A DNA stretch of 10,839 bases from an uncultured Chlorobiaceae bacterium (GCA_903838095.1 CAILXE010000146.1:1-10839), one strand, 5' to 3'. Shown: positions 1 through 7,392, counted from the first letter of the stretch. Notes: a model not told the origin generated them from the letters alone. Made by a program: numbers and translations.

Positions 1-164
1 GCTATAACCCCTCTTTTTTAGTATATTCAGAGTCATTTGTTGAAAAACGGCGTCCTGAACCGGGCGAGATTGTTCTGACAACGGTCAAACAACTTGAGAA
101 ACTCAATCATCCAGCCATACTCTACAGCAAATACGGCATTGTAATGGCAAAACTTGGACAATGA
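1..164 (+). CDS. C-terminal end of an unidentified protein, possibly a membrane glycosyltransferase (5' truncated)
   Basis: An open frame runs in from the window edge (first whole codon at base 3) and stops at TGA 162-164, giving the last 53 residues. The visible tail has a basic/acidic stretch (VEKRRPEPGEI) and ends in a short hydrophobic segment with ILYSKYGIVMAKLGQ. No catalytic motif lies in this fragment. Only 12 bases separate its stop from the glycosyltransferase start at 177, so the two are probably co-transcribed. A C-terminal soluble tail of a GT-C/PMT-like polyprenyl-phosphate-sugar-dependent transferase would fit the context, but that is inference from the neighbours; the fragment alone does not identify the family. 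That this is a real coding end is fairly safe; the function is not. Confidence 0.55.
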   Translation, partial: YNPSFLVYSESFVEKRRPEPGEIVLTTVKQLEKLNHPAILYSKYGIVMAKLGQ

Positions 165-176
165 CCCCCTGATATC

Positions 177-1109
177 ATGAAGCTTTCGGTCGTTATACCG
201 GTCATGAATGAAGCTGAGAGCATCAAACCCCTGTTTGCTGCTCTCGCCATATCACTTGCCAAGGTTGAGCATGAGATTGTTCTGGTTGACGACGGCTCAA
301 CGGACGGCACCGTAGCCGCTATTCAGAGATATGCGCCCGACAACGCACACCTTGTTGTACTGAACAAAAATTACGGGCAGACAACGGCAATGGCCGCCGG
401 CATTGATCATGCGACTGGCGAACTTATCGCGACTATGGACGGCGACCTGCAGAATGATCCTTCGGATATTCCGATGATGATGCAGTACCTTTATGACCAC
501 GATCTGGATGTTGTGGCAGGAAGAAGAGCTGGACGGCAGGACGGCATGATTCTGAGAAAAATTCCCAGCAAAATAGCCAATGCGCTGATCAGAAATCTGA
601 CCAATGTTCACATCCACGATTATGGCTGCACCCTGAAGGTCTTCAAAAAAGATGTGGCAAAAAATCTCGGCCTTTATGGTGAACTGCACCGTTTTATACC
701 GGTGCTTGTGCAACTCTACGGCGCGACAATGGAGGAGGTTGATGTCCGGCATCACCCAAGAAAATTCGGCACATCGAAATATGGTATCGGACGCACCTTC
801 AAAGTGCTGAGTGACCTGCTTTTTATGCTTTTTTTCCAGAAATACAGCCAGAAGCCGATGCATCTCTTCGGCACTCTCGGGTTTCTCTCTCTCTTTATCG
901 GTATTGCCCTGAACCTTTACCTGCTTGCGCTGAAAATCCTGGGAGAACAGATTGGAGGACGTCCATTGCTCTCTCTGGGCATTATCATGACCTTTATCGG
1001 CATTCAGTTGATCACGACCGGATTCATTGCTGAATTCATCATGCGCACCTATTACGAATCTCAGAACAAGAAACCCTATATCATCAAGAAGATCATTGGG
1101 AAACAGTAA
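177..1109 (+). CDS. GT2-family polyprenyl-phosphate glycosyltransferase (GtrB/DPM1/ArnC-like)
   Basis: Predicted to move a sugar from a nucleotide donor to undecaprenyl phosphate on the cytoplasmic face of the inner membrane, making a lipid-linked donor for envelope glycosylation. The 310 residues show an N-terminal GT-A domain: VVIPVMNEAES at about 5-15, DDGSTDG at 38-44, and the metal-binding stretch MDGDLQNDP at 87-95. HRF at 171-173 matches the conserved acceptor-side motif of this group, followed by RKFGTSKYG near 195-203. Two C-terminal membrane helices follow at about 230-255 and 263-287, and then a basic cytoplasmic tail (KKPYIIKKIIGK). Length and layout match GtrB-type enzymes. The start is the first ATG after the preceding stop; no clear Shine-Dalgarno precedes it. 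The 3' end overlaps the next gene by 14 bases. Family is clear; the sugar and final acceptor cannot be read from sequence. Confidence 0.9.
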   Translation: MKLSVVIPVMNEAESIKPLFAALAISLAKVEHEIVLVDDGSTDGTVAAIQRYAPDNAHLVVLNKNYGQTTAMAAGIDHATGELIATMDGDLQNDPSDIPMMMQYLYDHDLDVVAGRRAGRQDGMILRKIPSKIANALIRNLTNVHIHDYGCTLKVFKKDVAKNLGLYGELHRFIPVLVQLYGATMEEVDVRHHPRKFGTSKYGIGRTFKVLSDLLFMLFFQKYSQKPMHLFGTLGFLSLFIGIALNLYLLALKILGEQIGGRPLLSLGIIMTFIGIQLITTGFIAEFIMRTYYESQNKKPYIIKKIIGKQ

Positions 1110-1980
1110 ATTCAATCTCAAAAAGCTGCTGAAGCCTCTTCTCCAGATTCTTGTCACTGCTCTTGCTCTTTATCTGGTCCTGAGAAAAACCGATGTTGCC
1201 AAACTGCTTGACATCATTCGAAGCGCCAATCTGTGGTATCTTTTGCTTTCCCTTATCTTTTTCAATATCTCCAAGCTTTTCAATGCGATACGCCTGAACC
1301 GTTTTTTCAGGGCCATTGGCATTGAACTTTCGCCAATGTATAACATCAAGCTTTACTATCTCGGAATGTTCTATAATCTGTTTCTTCCGGGAGGCGTTGG
1401 CGGTGATGGTTACAAAATATATGTGTTGCAGAAAAACCATGGCATGAAGATGATCAATGTCTTTCATGCAGTCTTGTGGGACAGAATATGCGGCATTGTT
1501 GCCCTTGTTTTTCTCTCAGTCACGTTGCTGCTGCCCAGCACCTTTGCATTGAAACTCCCCAATCTGGTTCCCTGGGCGTGGGCAGTGCTTGCCGCAATCT
1601 ATCCTCTTGCATTGCTGCTGAACAAACTGTTCTACCAACAGTTTATCGGGATATTTCCCATAGTCGCGCTTGAATCGATGCTGGTACAGATTACCCAGGT
1701 CATCGCCGCCTTTTTTATCCTTTTGGCCATCTCAGTGCAAGCAAACCATATCGACTATCTGGCAATATTCCTGATGTCAACAGTGGCGACCATTTTGCCG
1801 ATCACTATCGGTGGGGCTGGGGCCAGAGAGGTCACCTTCTATTATCTGCTGAATTTTATCCAGCTTGAAACCAATCCGGGCGTGGCGCTTTCGCTCATAT
1901 TCTTCGGCATTTCCGCAATCTCCTCTCTGGCGGGAATACTGACAAGAATTCGACATGAAAAAAGCGTCACCGAAAGTTAG
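1096..1980 (+). CDS. LPG_synthase_TM / UPF0104 family integral membrane protein
   Basis: A polytopic membrane protein of the family named after the transmembrane part of lysylphosphatidylglycerol synthase; many members sit beside glycosyltransferases and their role is unsettled. Counting from TTG 1096 (294 aa), about seven or eight helices are visible, for example near 14-29, 46-65, 129-147, 158-177, 194-215, 220-235 and 263-282. Family signatures are NLFLPGGVGGDGYK at 94-107, the WDRICG segment at 128-133 and LPITIGGAGARE at 234-245. There is no C-terminal aminoacyl-transferase domain, so it is not a complete MprF. An ATG at 1027 opens the same frame but would overlap the glycosyltransferase by 83 bases and add a polar leader rich in S, R and N. 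TTG 1096 has AAGAAG just upstream and starts directly before the basic lead-in to helix 1, so I prefer it. The stop overlaps the recJ stop by four bases. Confidence 0.82.
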   Translation: MGNSKFNLKKLLKPLLQILVTALALYLVLRKTDVAKLLDIIRSANLWYLLLSLIFFNISKLFNAIRLNRFFRAIGIELSPMYNIKLYYLGMFYNLFLPGGVGGDGYKIYVLQKNHGMKMINVFHAVLWDRICGIVALVFLSVTLLLPSTFALKLPNLVPWAWAVLAAIYPLALLLNKLFYQQFIGIFPIVALESMLVQITQVIAAFFILLAISVQANHIDYLAIFLMSTVATILPITIGGAGAREVTFYYLLNFIQLETNPGVALSLIFFGISAISSLAGILTRIRHEKSVTES

Positions 1981-3689
1981 GAACGTTTACACAGCTCAAG
2001 ATCCTTCAGCTTCATCTGCCACTGCTCCCGGTGATTCCATATCCTTTTTTCTACTGAATAAACCATGGAAAAAACGGGACGGGGAACTGACGCAAGCTCA
2101 GCATAAATATCCGGGCGATCAAAGCCAATAACATCGAAAAGCCGTCCATTCTTGTCCCTGACAGAAAACTTGACATGCCTCTCCTTCAGCAGTTTTGGCT
2201 GACCAGTCATGACAAGATTTTCCGACACAAAATGCGGCTCACGATTACCATAACCGTAGGGCGAAAACTGCTCAAGCACGTTGATGAATTTAGAGGTGAT
2301 ATCCTCAAGGGCAAGCTCTGAATCAACAACAAGCTCTTTCTGGCGTTGTGTCATTGAAAGAAGGTCGGCACAAACCTCGTTGAACTTTTTTCGGAATCCT
2401 GCATAGTTTTCCGGACGAAGCGTGAGACCTGCTGCCTGGTGATGCCCTCCGAACTGTTCAAGATATTCACTGCACTCCTGTAATACCGCATGGATATCGA
2501 GCCCTTCAACGCTTCTCACTGAACCCCTGACGAGCCCGTTCATACCACCAAGGATAACTGTCGGCAAATAATGTTTTTCAATCATCTTTGAGGCGACAAT
2601 GCCAAGTACTCCAAGATGCCATGACTCATCATAAAGCACAATCGAAGAGCTCCAGGAGGCAAAATGGTTATCAAGCATCTTTTCAGCTTTCGCCATAATA
2701 TCGGCATCAAGCTCACGTCGCTGCACATTAATTCGATCAAGCTCCTCAGCATGCCGTCGTGAATCGGCTGATGAGTCCGAAAGAAGCCACTCCACGGCAA
2801 GGTGAGCGGAGTGCATTCTGCCGGCAGCATTGATGCGAGGAGCAATCCCGAAAGCAAGCTGAAACATGCCGACGTCAGCAGGAACAACGTTCATGAGAGC
2901 AAACATCGCCTTGATATTGGCTCTGGGGTTGGTTCGCATTCGCTGTAATCCTTCCCGAACCAGTGTACGGTTTTCATGTTCTAGCGAAACCATATCGGCG
3001 GCGGTGGCAATAGCGACAAAATCAAGATACTTCTGCCAGCTCTCGGCATCAAGATTCATCTTCTCCGCAATGGCATGAATAAACTTGAAAGCCACACCAC
3101 AACCGCATAACTCCCTGAACGGGTAAGTGGAACCCGGAACTTTTGGATTCAAAATAGCATACGCCGGGGGAAGCTCATCCGACTCATGATGGTCACAGAC
3201 AATCACATCAATACCGGATTCCTGACAGCGCCTGATCGCATCATTCTCCCTTATACCGCAATCAACAGTAATGAGAAGAGAAATATTGCGTTCAATGGCC
3301 GAGTCAATTCCTTCCATCGACAAGCCATAGCCCTCGGCAAAACGATCATTGATATAGTAGGATGGTTCCGCGCCCTGCTCTCTGAGAAAAAGCAGGAGGA
3401 GCGCTGTGCCCGTTGTACCGTCAACATCATAATCACCATAAAGCATTATTTTTTCTTGTTTCCGGATTGCGTTCAAAACACGATCAACCGCTTGAGGCAT
3501 ATCCTGAAAAAGAAACGGGGATGGAAGACTGAGAATTGACGTACGAAAATATTGCTTTGCTTCATCAAAGGAAAAGATGCTACGGTTGCACAAGGCTCTT
3601 GCAACAGGCAGACTGACATTGATCGCCTCAGAAAGAGCAAGAACAAGCTGCTCATCAGGAGAAAGGATATTCCAGCGAAATCGTTTCAT
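1977..3689 (-). CDS. recJ: Single-stranded-DNA-specific 5'-3' exonuclease RecJ
   Basis: Cytoplasmic exonuclease that degrades single-stranded DNA from the 5' end in RecF-pathway recombination, mismatch repair and base-excision repair. The 570 residues match the usual length. The DHH phosphoesterase core shows DYDVDGTTG at 86-94, an NDR at 115-117, DCG at 143-145 and DHHE at 166-169, all contributing Mn/Mg ligands. DMVSL at 232-236 and INAAGRM at 286-292 follow. The DHHA1 domain carries SVRSVEGLDIH near 390-400 and GGHHQAAG at 414-421, and the remaining C-terminal part fits the OB-fold. All key residues appear intact. ATG 3687-3689 is the start; no Shine-Dalgarno is evident, and a TTGACA-like box lies just upstream. 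It converges on the membrane-protein gene and diverges from fbp, so it is likely transcribed alone. Confidence 0.96.
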   Translation of the reverse strand: MKRFRWNILSPDEQLVLALSEAINVSLPVARALCNRSIFSFDEAKQYFRTSILSLPSPFLFQDMPQAVDRVLNAIRKQEKIMLYGDYDVDGTTGTALLLLFLREQGAEPSYYINDRFAEGYGLSMEGIDSAIERNISLLITVDCGIRENDAIRRCQESGIDVIVCDHHESDELPPAYAILNPKVPGSTYPFRELCGCGVAFKFIHAIAEKMNLDAESWQKYLDFVAIATAADMVSLEHENRTLVREGLQRMRTNPRANIKAMFALMNVVPADVGMFQLAFGIAPRINAAGRMHSAHLAVEWLLSDSSADSRRHAEELDRINVQRRELDADIMAKAEKMLDNHFASWSSSIVLYDESWHLGVLGIVASKMIEKHYLPTVILGGMNGLVRGSVRSVEGLDIHAVLQECSEYLEQFGGHHQAAGLTLRPENYAGFRKKFNEVCADLLSMTQRQKELVVDSELALEDITSKFINVLEQFSPYGYGNREPHFVSENLVMTGQPKLLKERHVKFSVRDKNGRLFDVIGFDRPDIYAELASVPRPVFSMVYSVEKRIWNHREQWQMKLKDLELCKRS

Positions 3690-3692
3690 GAA

Positions 3693-3720
3693 AAATTAAC
3701 ACGTAATGAAAATGTGTCAA
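3693..3720 (-). promoter_or_regulatory. Possible sigma-70 promoter for recJ
   Basis: On the minus strand a perfect TTGACA (3715-3720) is followed 16 bases later by TAATTT (3693-3698). The -35 box is exact but the -10 box matches TATAAT at only three positions. Transcription would begin close to the recJ ATG, implying an almost leaderless message, which fits the missing Shine-Dalgarno but also weakens the call. Promoter rules in this phylum are poorly defined, so this is tentative. Confidence 0.25.
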
Positions 3721-3741
3721 TGTAGGCAACACCTGGCCATT

Positions 3742-3790
3742 TTCAGACAAAAAACATTCAAACATTCAGACATAAATGAGACATTTCAGA
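3742..3790. repeat. Short repeat cluster in the recJ-fbp divergent spacer
   Basis: ACATTCA occurs at 3754-3760 and 3762-3768, with ACAT again in the same 8-base phase at 3770 and ACATTTCA at 3781-3788. TTCAGACA occurs at 3742-3749 and 3765-3772. The cluster lies about 100 bases upstream of fbp and 50-100 bases upstream of recJ, between divergent starts, so a protein-binding region is possible. The tract is AT-rich and such repeats can arise by chance. The rest of the 3690-3889 spacer shows no other structure I can support. Confidence 0.35.
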
Positions 3791-3889
3791 GTTATAAAGA
3801 TAGCCCGAATATTTCTTACATTGAGAATCAAAACATTTACGCTTCAGCCATCATGTCAATCAACACACTAACCATCGGGAACACAGAGC

Positions 3890-4891
3890 ATGAGCAATTT
3901 GATCACTATTGAACGCCACATTCTTGAACAGCAGAAATTTTTCCCGGAAGCACATGGAGAACTTACTGATCTTCTCAACGACGTAGCCTTTGCCGCGAAA
4001 CTGGTAAGAAAAGAGGTTGTACGGGCAGGACTTGTCGACATTCTCGGTTATACAGGAACTACCAATGTTCAGGGTGAAGAGGTCAAAAAACTTGATATTT
4101 TCGCCAATGAAAAAATCATCTCCGCCATCGGCCAGCATGGGCGGTTTGCCATCATGGGCTCAGAAGAGAACGAGGGAATCATTATTCCACCGAAAAACGA
4201 AACTGGCAACTATGCTCTTCTCTTTGATCCTCTGGATGGTTCCTCAAATATTGATGTGAACGTCAGCGTCGGCACTATTTTCTCGATCTACAAGCTCAAA
4301 GGTGACGATCCAAGTAAAGCAAACCTTGCCGACTGCCTGCAGCATGGCTACGAGCAGGTTGCTGCCGGTTATGTCATTTACGGCTCATCGGTTGTCATGG
4401 TTTATACGACCGGTCACGGCGTTCATGGCTTTACCTACGACCCGACAATCGGGGAGTTTCTTCTTTCCCACGAAAATATCATCACGCCAAAAACAGGCAA
4501 GTATTATTCGATCAATGAGGGCTCTTACGCGCAGTTCAATGAGGGAACAAAGAGATATCTCGATTACATCAAGGAAGAAGACCCGGAAACAAACCGCCCC
4601 TACAGCACCCGTTACATCGGATCGCTGGTAGCCGATTTTCACCGCAACCTTCTGACCGGCGGTGTCTTTGTCTATCCGCCAACCACAAAGCACGCCACGG
4701 GAAAACTTCGTCTCATGTACGAAGCCAACCCTCTTGCCTTTATCTGTGAACAGGCTGGCGGACGGGCAACAAACGGCCGGGATCGCATCCTCGATATTCA
4801 GCCACTTGAACTCCATCAGCGCACACCGCTCTATATCGGCAGTGTCGATGACGTGATTGTTGCAGAAGAATTTGAGCAGGGAATACGATAG
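3890..4891 (+). CDS. fbp: Class I fructose-1,6-bisphosphatase
   Basis: Hydrolyses fructose 1,6-bisphosphate to fructose 6-phosphate and phosphate, the committed step of gluconeogenesis, in the cytoplasm. The 333 residues match the class I length. Metal-binding residues are in GSEENEG at 90-96 and in [11 protein letters not shown] at 112-122, the family signature. Substrate-binding stretches include YVIYGSS at 161-167, [13 protein letters not shown] near 241-253 and [11 protein letters not shown] at 271-281, and the C-terminal EQAGG at 287-291 is also typical. The chosen start is ATG 3890, with only a weak GGGA about nine bases upstream. It is a single-gene unit ended by the hairpin at 4917-4953. 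In an organism fixing carbon by the reductive TCA cycle, this enzyme would drive sugar and glycogen synthesis from pyruvate; that role is inference from the likely host. Confidence 0.97.
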   Translation: MSNLITIERHILEQQKFFPEAHGELTDLLNDVAFAAKLVRKEVVRAGLVDILGYTGTTNVQGEEVKKLDIFANEKIISAIGQHGRFAIMGSEENEGIIIPPKNETGNYALLFDPLDGSSNIDVNVSVGTIFSIYKLKGDDPSKANLADCLQHGYEQVAAGYVIYGSSVVMVYTTGHGVHGFTYDPTIGEFLLSHENIITPKTGKYYSINEGSYAQFNEGTKRYLDYIKEEDPETNRPYSTRYIGSLVADFHRNLLTGGVFVYPPTTKHATGKLRLMYEANPLAFICEQAGGRATNGRDRILDIQPLELHQRTPLYIGSVDDVIVAEEFEQGIR

Positions 4892-4916
4892 CAAAGTATT
4901 GGGTCAGTGCATCTCC

Positions 4917-4953
4917 AGCAAAAAAGCCTCCCTGTACAGGAGGCTTTTTTGCT
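4917..4953. terminator. Two-way intrinsic terminator between fbp and the YmdB-like gene
   Basis: A perfect 15-bp inverted repeat (left arm 4917-4931, right arm 4939-4953) closes a 7-base loop. The GCCTCC/GGAGGC core is flanked by six A on the left and six T on the right, so transcripts from either strand end in a GC-rich stem followed by a U run. It lies 26 bases after the fbp stop and 3 bases beyond the stop of the opposite gene, and can serve both. Confidence 0.93.
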
Positions 4954-4955
4954 GA

Positions 4956-5786
4956 TTATTTTATCTCTCCACGATCGAACTGGGGATAAAATAGCCGTTC
5001 GATACCAACGGTTTTGCCGCTGGAGACATCAAGTGACAGCAGCACAGCAGAAAAATGGACATCATCCTCTGCGCATTCATACTTGTGCGGAGTCTGATAA
5101 AGCATCCGATCGGTTGCCGACTTGATCTGCATGCCAATGACGGACTGATGTGGTCCGGTCATGCCTGCATCGGTGCAGTAACCAGTCCCTTTCGGAAGAA
5201 TACGCTCATCTGCGGTCGGCACATGGGTGTGGGTTCCAATAACGGCAGAAACCTTGCCGTCAAGGTACCAGCCAAGAGCAATTTTTTCTGCTGTCGCTTC
5301 AGCATGGATGTCAACAAAAATAAATTTGACACTATCTTTTCCCTGCTCCTTGATCTGCTTGATCACCCAATCCGCCGTTCTGAAGGGACAATCAATAGAG
5401 TACATGAACGTTCTGCCCTGCAGATTGACCACGGCGATATCGCCAAGTCCGTTGGGCAATTTGTAAATACCATAACCCTTGCCATACGTCCCTTTGGGAT
5501 AGTTGAGCGGACGCAACACCTGGGGATGCGTTTTCAGGGTATCAAAAAAATTGAAGTTACTCCAGGTATGATTGCCACCAGTCACCACATTAACCCCCGC
5601 TTCAAGAAGCTGGTTCAGCGCTTCAAGACTGAGCCCCTTGCCATGATGAGCGTTTTCACCATTACAGACAACAAAATCAACATGATATTTGCTGATAAAA
5701 CTTTTCAGCATCCTGCCTACCATCTGCAAGCCCGGAGTGCCGACAACATCGCCAATGAACATGACGTTCAGGGTTTTCTGTGCCAT
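4956..5786 (-). CDS. YmdB-type (TIGR00282) metallophosphoesterase
   Basis: A 276-residue calcineurin-like phosphoesterase of the TIGR00282 group, whose Bacillus subtilis member YmdB cleaves 2',3'-cyclic nucleotides and influences RNA turnover and motility/biofilm choice. Visible metal-site motifs are FIGDVVGTPG at 10-19 (D13), NGENAHHGKG at 42-51 (E44, N45), GGNHTW at 70-75 (N72, H73), VDIHAEAT at 158-165 (H161) and GTHTHVPTAD at 184-193 (H186, H188). DAGMTGPHQSVIGM at 206-219 is also characteristic. These line up with the dinuclear ligands of YmdB at a shift of about +5 near the N-terminus. ATG 5784-5786 is the start; an AGAGG sits too far upstream to be a normal Shine-Dalgarno. No signal peptide, so cytoplasmic. 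The physiological substrate in this organism is unknown. Confidence 0.92.
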   Translation of the reverse strand: MAQKTLNVMFIGDVVGTPGLQMVGRMLKSFISKYHVDFVVCNGENAHHGKGLSLEALNQLLEAGVNVVTGGNHTWSNFNFFDTLKTHPQVLRPLNYPKGTYGKGYGIYKLPNGLGDIAVVNLQGRTFMYSIDCPFRTADWVIKQIKEQGKDSVKFIFVDIHAEATAEKIALGWYLDGKVSAVIGTHTHVPTADERILPKGTGYCTDAGMTGPHQSVIGMQIKSATDRMLYQTPHKYECAEDDVHFSAVLLSLDVSSGKTVGIERLFYPQFDRGEIK

Positions 5787-5900
5787 ACATTTATCTTGTG
5801 ACCTCTTGTGTTACGTAAAACTGACTGTGCGGGAAGTTACACAATTCGAGCGCACAATGAACTATCATATTTGCCTCCCCTCACCGTAGCTTAAACCATC

Positions 5901-5906
5901 TATAAT
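5901..5906 (+). promoter_or_regulatory. Possible -10 box of the gene starting at 5964
   Basis: An exact TATAAT lies 58 bases before the preferred ATG in the divergent spacer 5787-5963. No good -35 box is present at 16-18 bases; TTGCCT at 5871-5876 is 24 bases away. The same spacer contains CTTGTG twice (5795-5800 and 5805-5810). A lone hexamer in AT-rich sequence is weak evidence. Confidence 0.25.
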
Positions 5907-5954
5907 AATTAGATTCATGATACGAAAACAGGCCATCAAGAACACCAAATGACC

Positions 5955-5958
5955 GGAG
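5955..5958 (+). promoter_or_regulatory. Shine-Dalgarno GGAG that decides the start at 5964
   Basis: GGAG lies five bases before ATG 5964 and inside the frame that would begin at the earlier ATG 5949, which has no ribosome site of its own. This favours 5964 as the true start. It is the only clear Shine-Dalgarno I see ahead of any gene in the window. Confidence 0.6.
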
Positions 5959-5963
5959 AAACC

Positions 5964-7289
5964 ATGACGACACCAATTGCCAGACTTGATGCTTTTATCC
6001 AGCGCTGGACTGCGCGCACAGGAGATTACATTAAAACACCGGAAGGCCTTATCTGCAATAACATGGATGAAGAGTCCGGACGGGATGGCTATTACCAGTG
6101 CAGAGCCAGTACATCCGAAAGCCAGGTGATGATGATTCGCGGATATATCAGGGCATATCAGGCAACGAAAGACAACCACTATCTGACTGTTGCACGAACT
6201 TTTGCGGATGCGCTTGTCAAGTATTTCTTTTTTGGAACTCTTCCTTCTGCAACCATACCATGGCGCTCTCACTGGATTGTCAATGGAGGGGCTGCATTCA
6301 ACTCAAAGGAGAAGGGACATGAATCGGAACTCATTGCTTATGGAGAAGCTTATGAGTGTGGCCCATGGAGAAAATTGCGACCGAAAGAATTTGCGACTGC
6401 CGGTGATTCGCTGCACTGGTTTATTGAAACCTTTGACCTGTTGTCCCGGCTTGAAACAGCCGAGTTCAAAACAAAATGGTTAAACGCAAAAACTTCGATG
6501 TTCAGGGAATTTCAAATGATCACCTCTCCTCAAAAAATTATTGCCTATAAGGGAGCCATGCCATTTGAGTTCAGCAACAAAGGCCCGAATATCTCAGTTC
6601 GACCGGTGCCAATTTTTCAGGGCCCGTATTATGCCGGATATCAGGATCCGCTTCCCTGGCATTTCATGAAGGATTACACTGCTGCTGCAAATATGCTGCA
6701 ACTTTTGCTTGACGCTCAGGCGGCTTATGCCAAAAGCACCGGAATCACCGGTCCATTTACTCCGGTTTACCATTATGACGGTTATATGCAGGGAGTTGCC
6801 ATCAACACCTTTTCATGGGCAGGTCCGGATCCAAACACCTTCTGGGGCGGCTTTCAGTATCGTCCTTTTGCCGCAGTTGCAGACTTCTGGCAGCAATGTG
6901 CCATCTCAAAAACAAACAACCTTGCCGTGACCAGCGCAGCAACGGTCTGTACAGCTTTTCTTGGATGGCTTGACACCTGGCTAACTGCCCACCCCACTGC
7001 GTCATCTATTCCTGTTACGTTCAATGAAGGAGTGGCTCCGATCGCAAATTATAAAGAAGCTCATTTTATTGCACTTGCGCTTAAAGGTGCGCTTTTCTGC
7101 AAAAAGGCAGGAGCAAATCCACAAAAAGTTGGCCGTGTTATTGCAAGGCTTTATACCATGCTGATAAACTCGCAGGTGACCACGGGAGACATGGCCGGTT
7201 CATTTGCCGGGAACCCATTCAGCCATTCATTTAATGGATTCTGGGCGGGAGAAATTATGGATGCGCTCGCGCTCTACGCCATCGGATAA
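5964..7289 (+). CDS. Uncharacterised protein, probable all-helical alpha/alpha-toroid (six-hairpin-like) fold
   Basis: I do not recognise a named family. From ATG 5964 it has 441 residues (446 from ATG 5949). Helical segments recur along the length with the amphipathic character of glycosidase-like alpha/alpha barrels, for example near 56-70, 76-90, 150-166, 240-257, 325-343, 364-381 and 388-402. The loops between are rich in W, Y, F, G and P (PWRSHW, GPYYAGYQDPLPWHF, YHYDGYMQG, WAGPDPNTFWGGFQYRPF). The end is a conserved-looking GDMAGSFAGNPF then GFWAGEIMDALALYAI. There is no signal peptide, membrane helix or obvious metal site. Acidic residues (D36, E37, E38, E125, D235, D273, E355) could be catalytic if this is a sugar-active enzyme, but that is speculation. 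It stands alone between a divergent phosphoesterase gene and a convergent icd. Base composition by eye resembles its neighbours. It also recalls proteins from phage structural modules, an untested impression. Confidence 0.75.
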   Translation: MTTPIARLDAFIQRWTARTGDYIKTPEGLICNNMDEESGRDGYYQCRASTSESQVMMIRGYIRAYQATKDNHYLTVARTFADALVKYFFFGTLPSATIPWRSHWIVNGGAAFNSKEKGHESELIAYGEAYECGPWRKLRPKEFATAGDSLHWFIETFDLLSRLETAEFKTKWLNAKTSMFREFQMITSPQKIIAYKGAMPFEFSNKGPNISVRPVPIFQGPYYAGYQDPLPWHFMKDYTAAANMLQLLLDAQAAYAKSTGITGPFTPVYHYDGYMQGVAINTFSWAGPDPNTFWGGFQYRPFAAVADFWQQCAISKTNNLAVTSAATVCTAFLGWLDTWLTAHPTASSIPVTFNEGVAPIANYKEAHFIALALKGALFCKKAGANPQKVGRVIARLYTMLINSQVTTGDMAGSFAGNPFSHSFNGFWAGEIMDALALYAIG

Positions 7290-7360
7290 CGCTAACGCTG
7301 TGCTGCCAGAATGGAGCTTCTCCCTCACGTCCAGTGAGTATCAAAAAATCGGAGCGAAAC

Positions 7361-7392
7361 ACAAAAGCCCGGAGTAACATCCGGGCTTTTGT
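7361..7392. terminator. Two-way intrinsic terminator between the 5964 gene and icd
   Basis: A perfect 13-bp inverted repeat (7361-7373 and 7380-7392) encloses a 6-base loop. The core GCCCGGA/TCCGGGC is bordered by AAAA on the left and TTTT on the right, so it works in either direction, though the U runs are short. It lies 71 bases past the stop at 7289 and 25 bases beyond the icd stop. A smaller 5-bp CTCAC/GTGAG pair at 7324-7338 precedes it and is probably incidental. Confidence 0.88.

Noticed and set aside
297..1157. 286-codon open frame on the minus strand
   Set aside because: It lies opposite the glycosyltransferase with all its GT2 motifs; the antisense translation is rich in H, R and S and has no recognisable domain.
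1027..1980. MprF (lysylphosphatidylglycerol synthase)
   Set aside because: Only the transmembrane family domain is present; the C-terminal aminoacyl-transferase domain is missing, so the specific name would mislead.
3742..3790. Possible CRISPR-like array
   Set aside because: Units are only 7-8 bases, imperfect and without unique spacers; no cas gene is nearby.
3706..3912. 68-codon open frame across the recJ-fbp spacer
   Set aside because: No Shine-Dalgarno, polar composition, and it runs into the start of fbp in another frame; the spacer reads as regulatory sequence.
4385..4894. 169-codon minus-strand frame inside fbp
   Set aside because: Antisense shadow of a confidently identified fructose-bisphosphatase.
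5055..5801. 248-codon open frame on the plus strand
   Set aside because: It is antisense to the YmdB-type phosphoesterase, whose metal-site motifs are complete; the plus-strand product has no coherent family features.
5806..5844. TTGTGT/ACACAA inverted repeat in the spacer before the YmdB-like gene
   Set aside because: Only six bases pair, with a 27-base gap; too weak to call an operator.
5865..6272. 135-codon minus-strand frame overlapping the start of the unknown gene
   Set aside because: Mostly antisense to the 5964 gene, with basic low-complexity composition and no motif.
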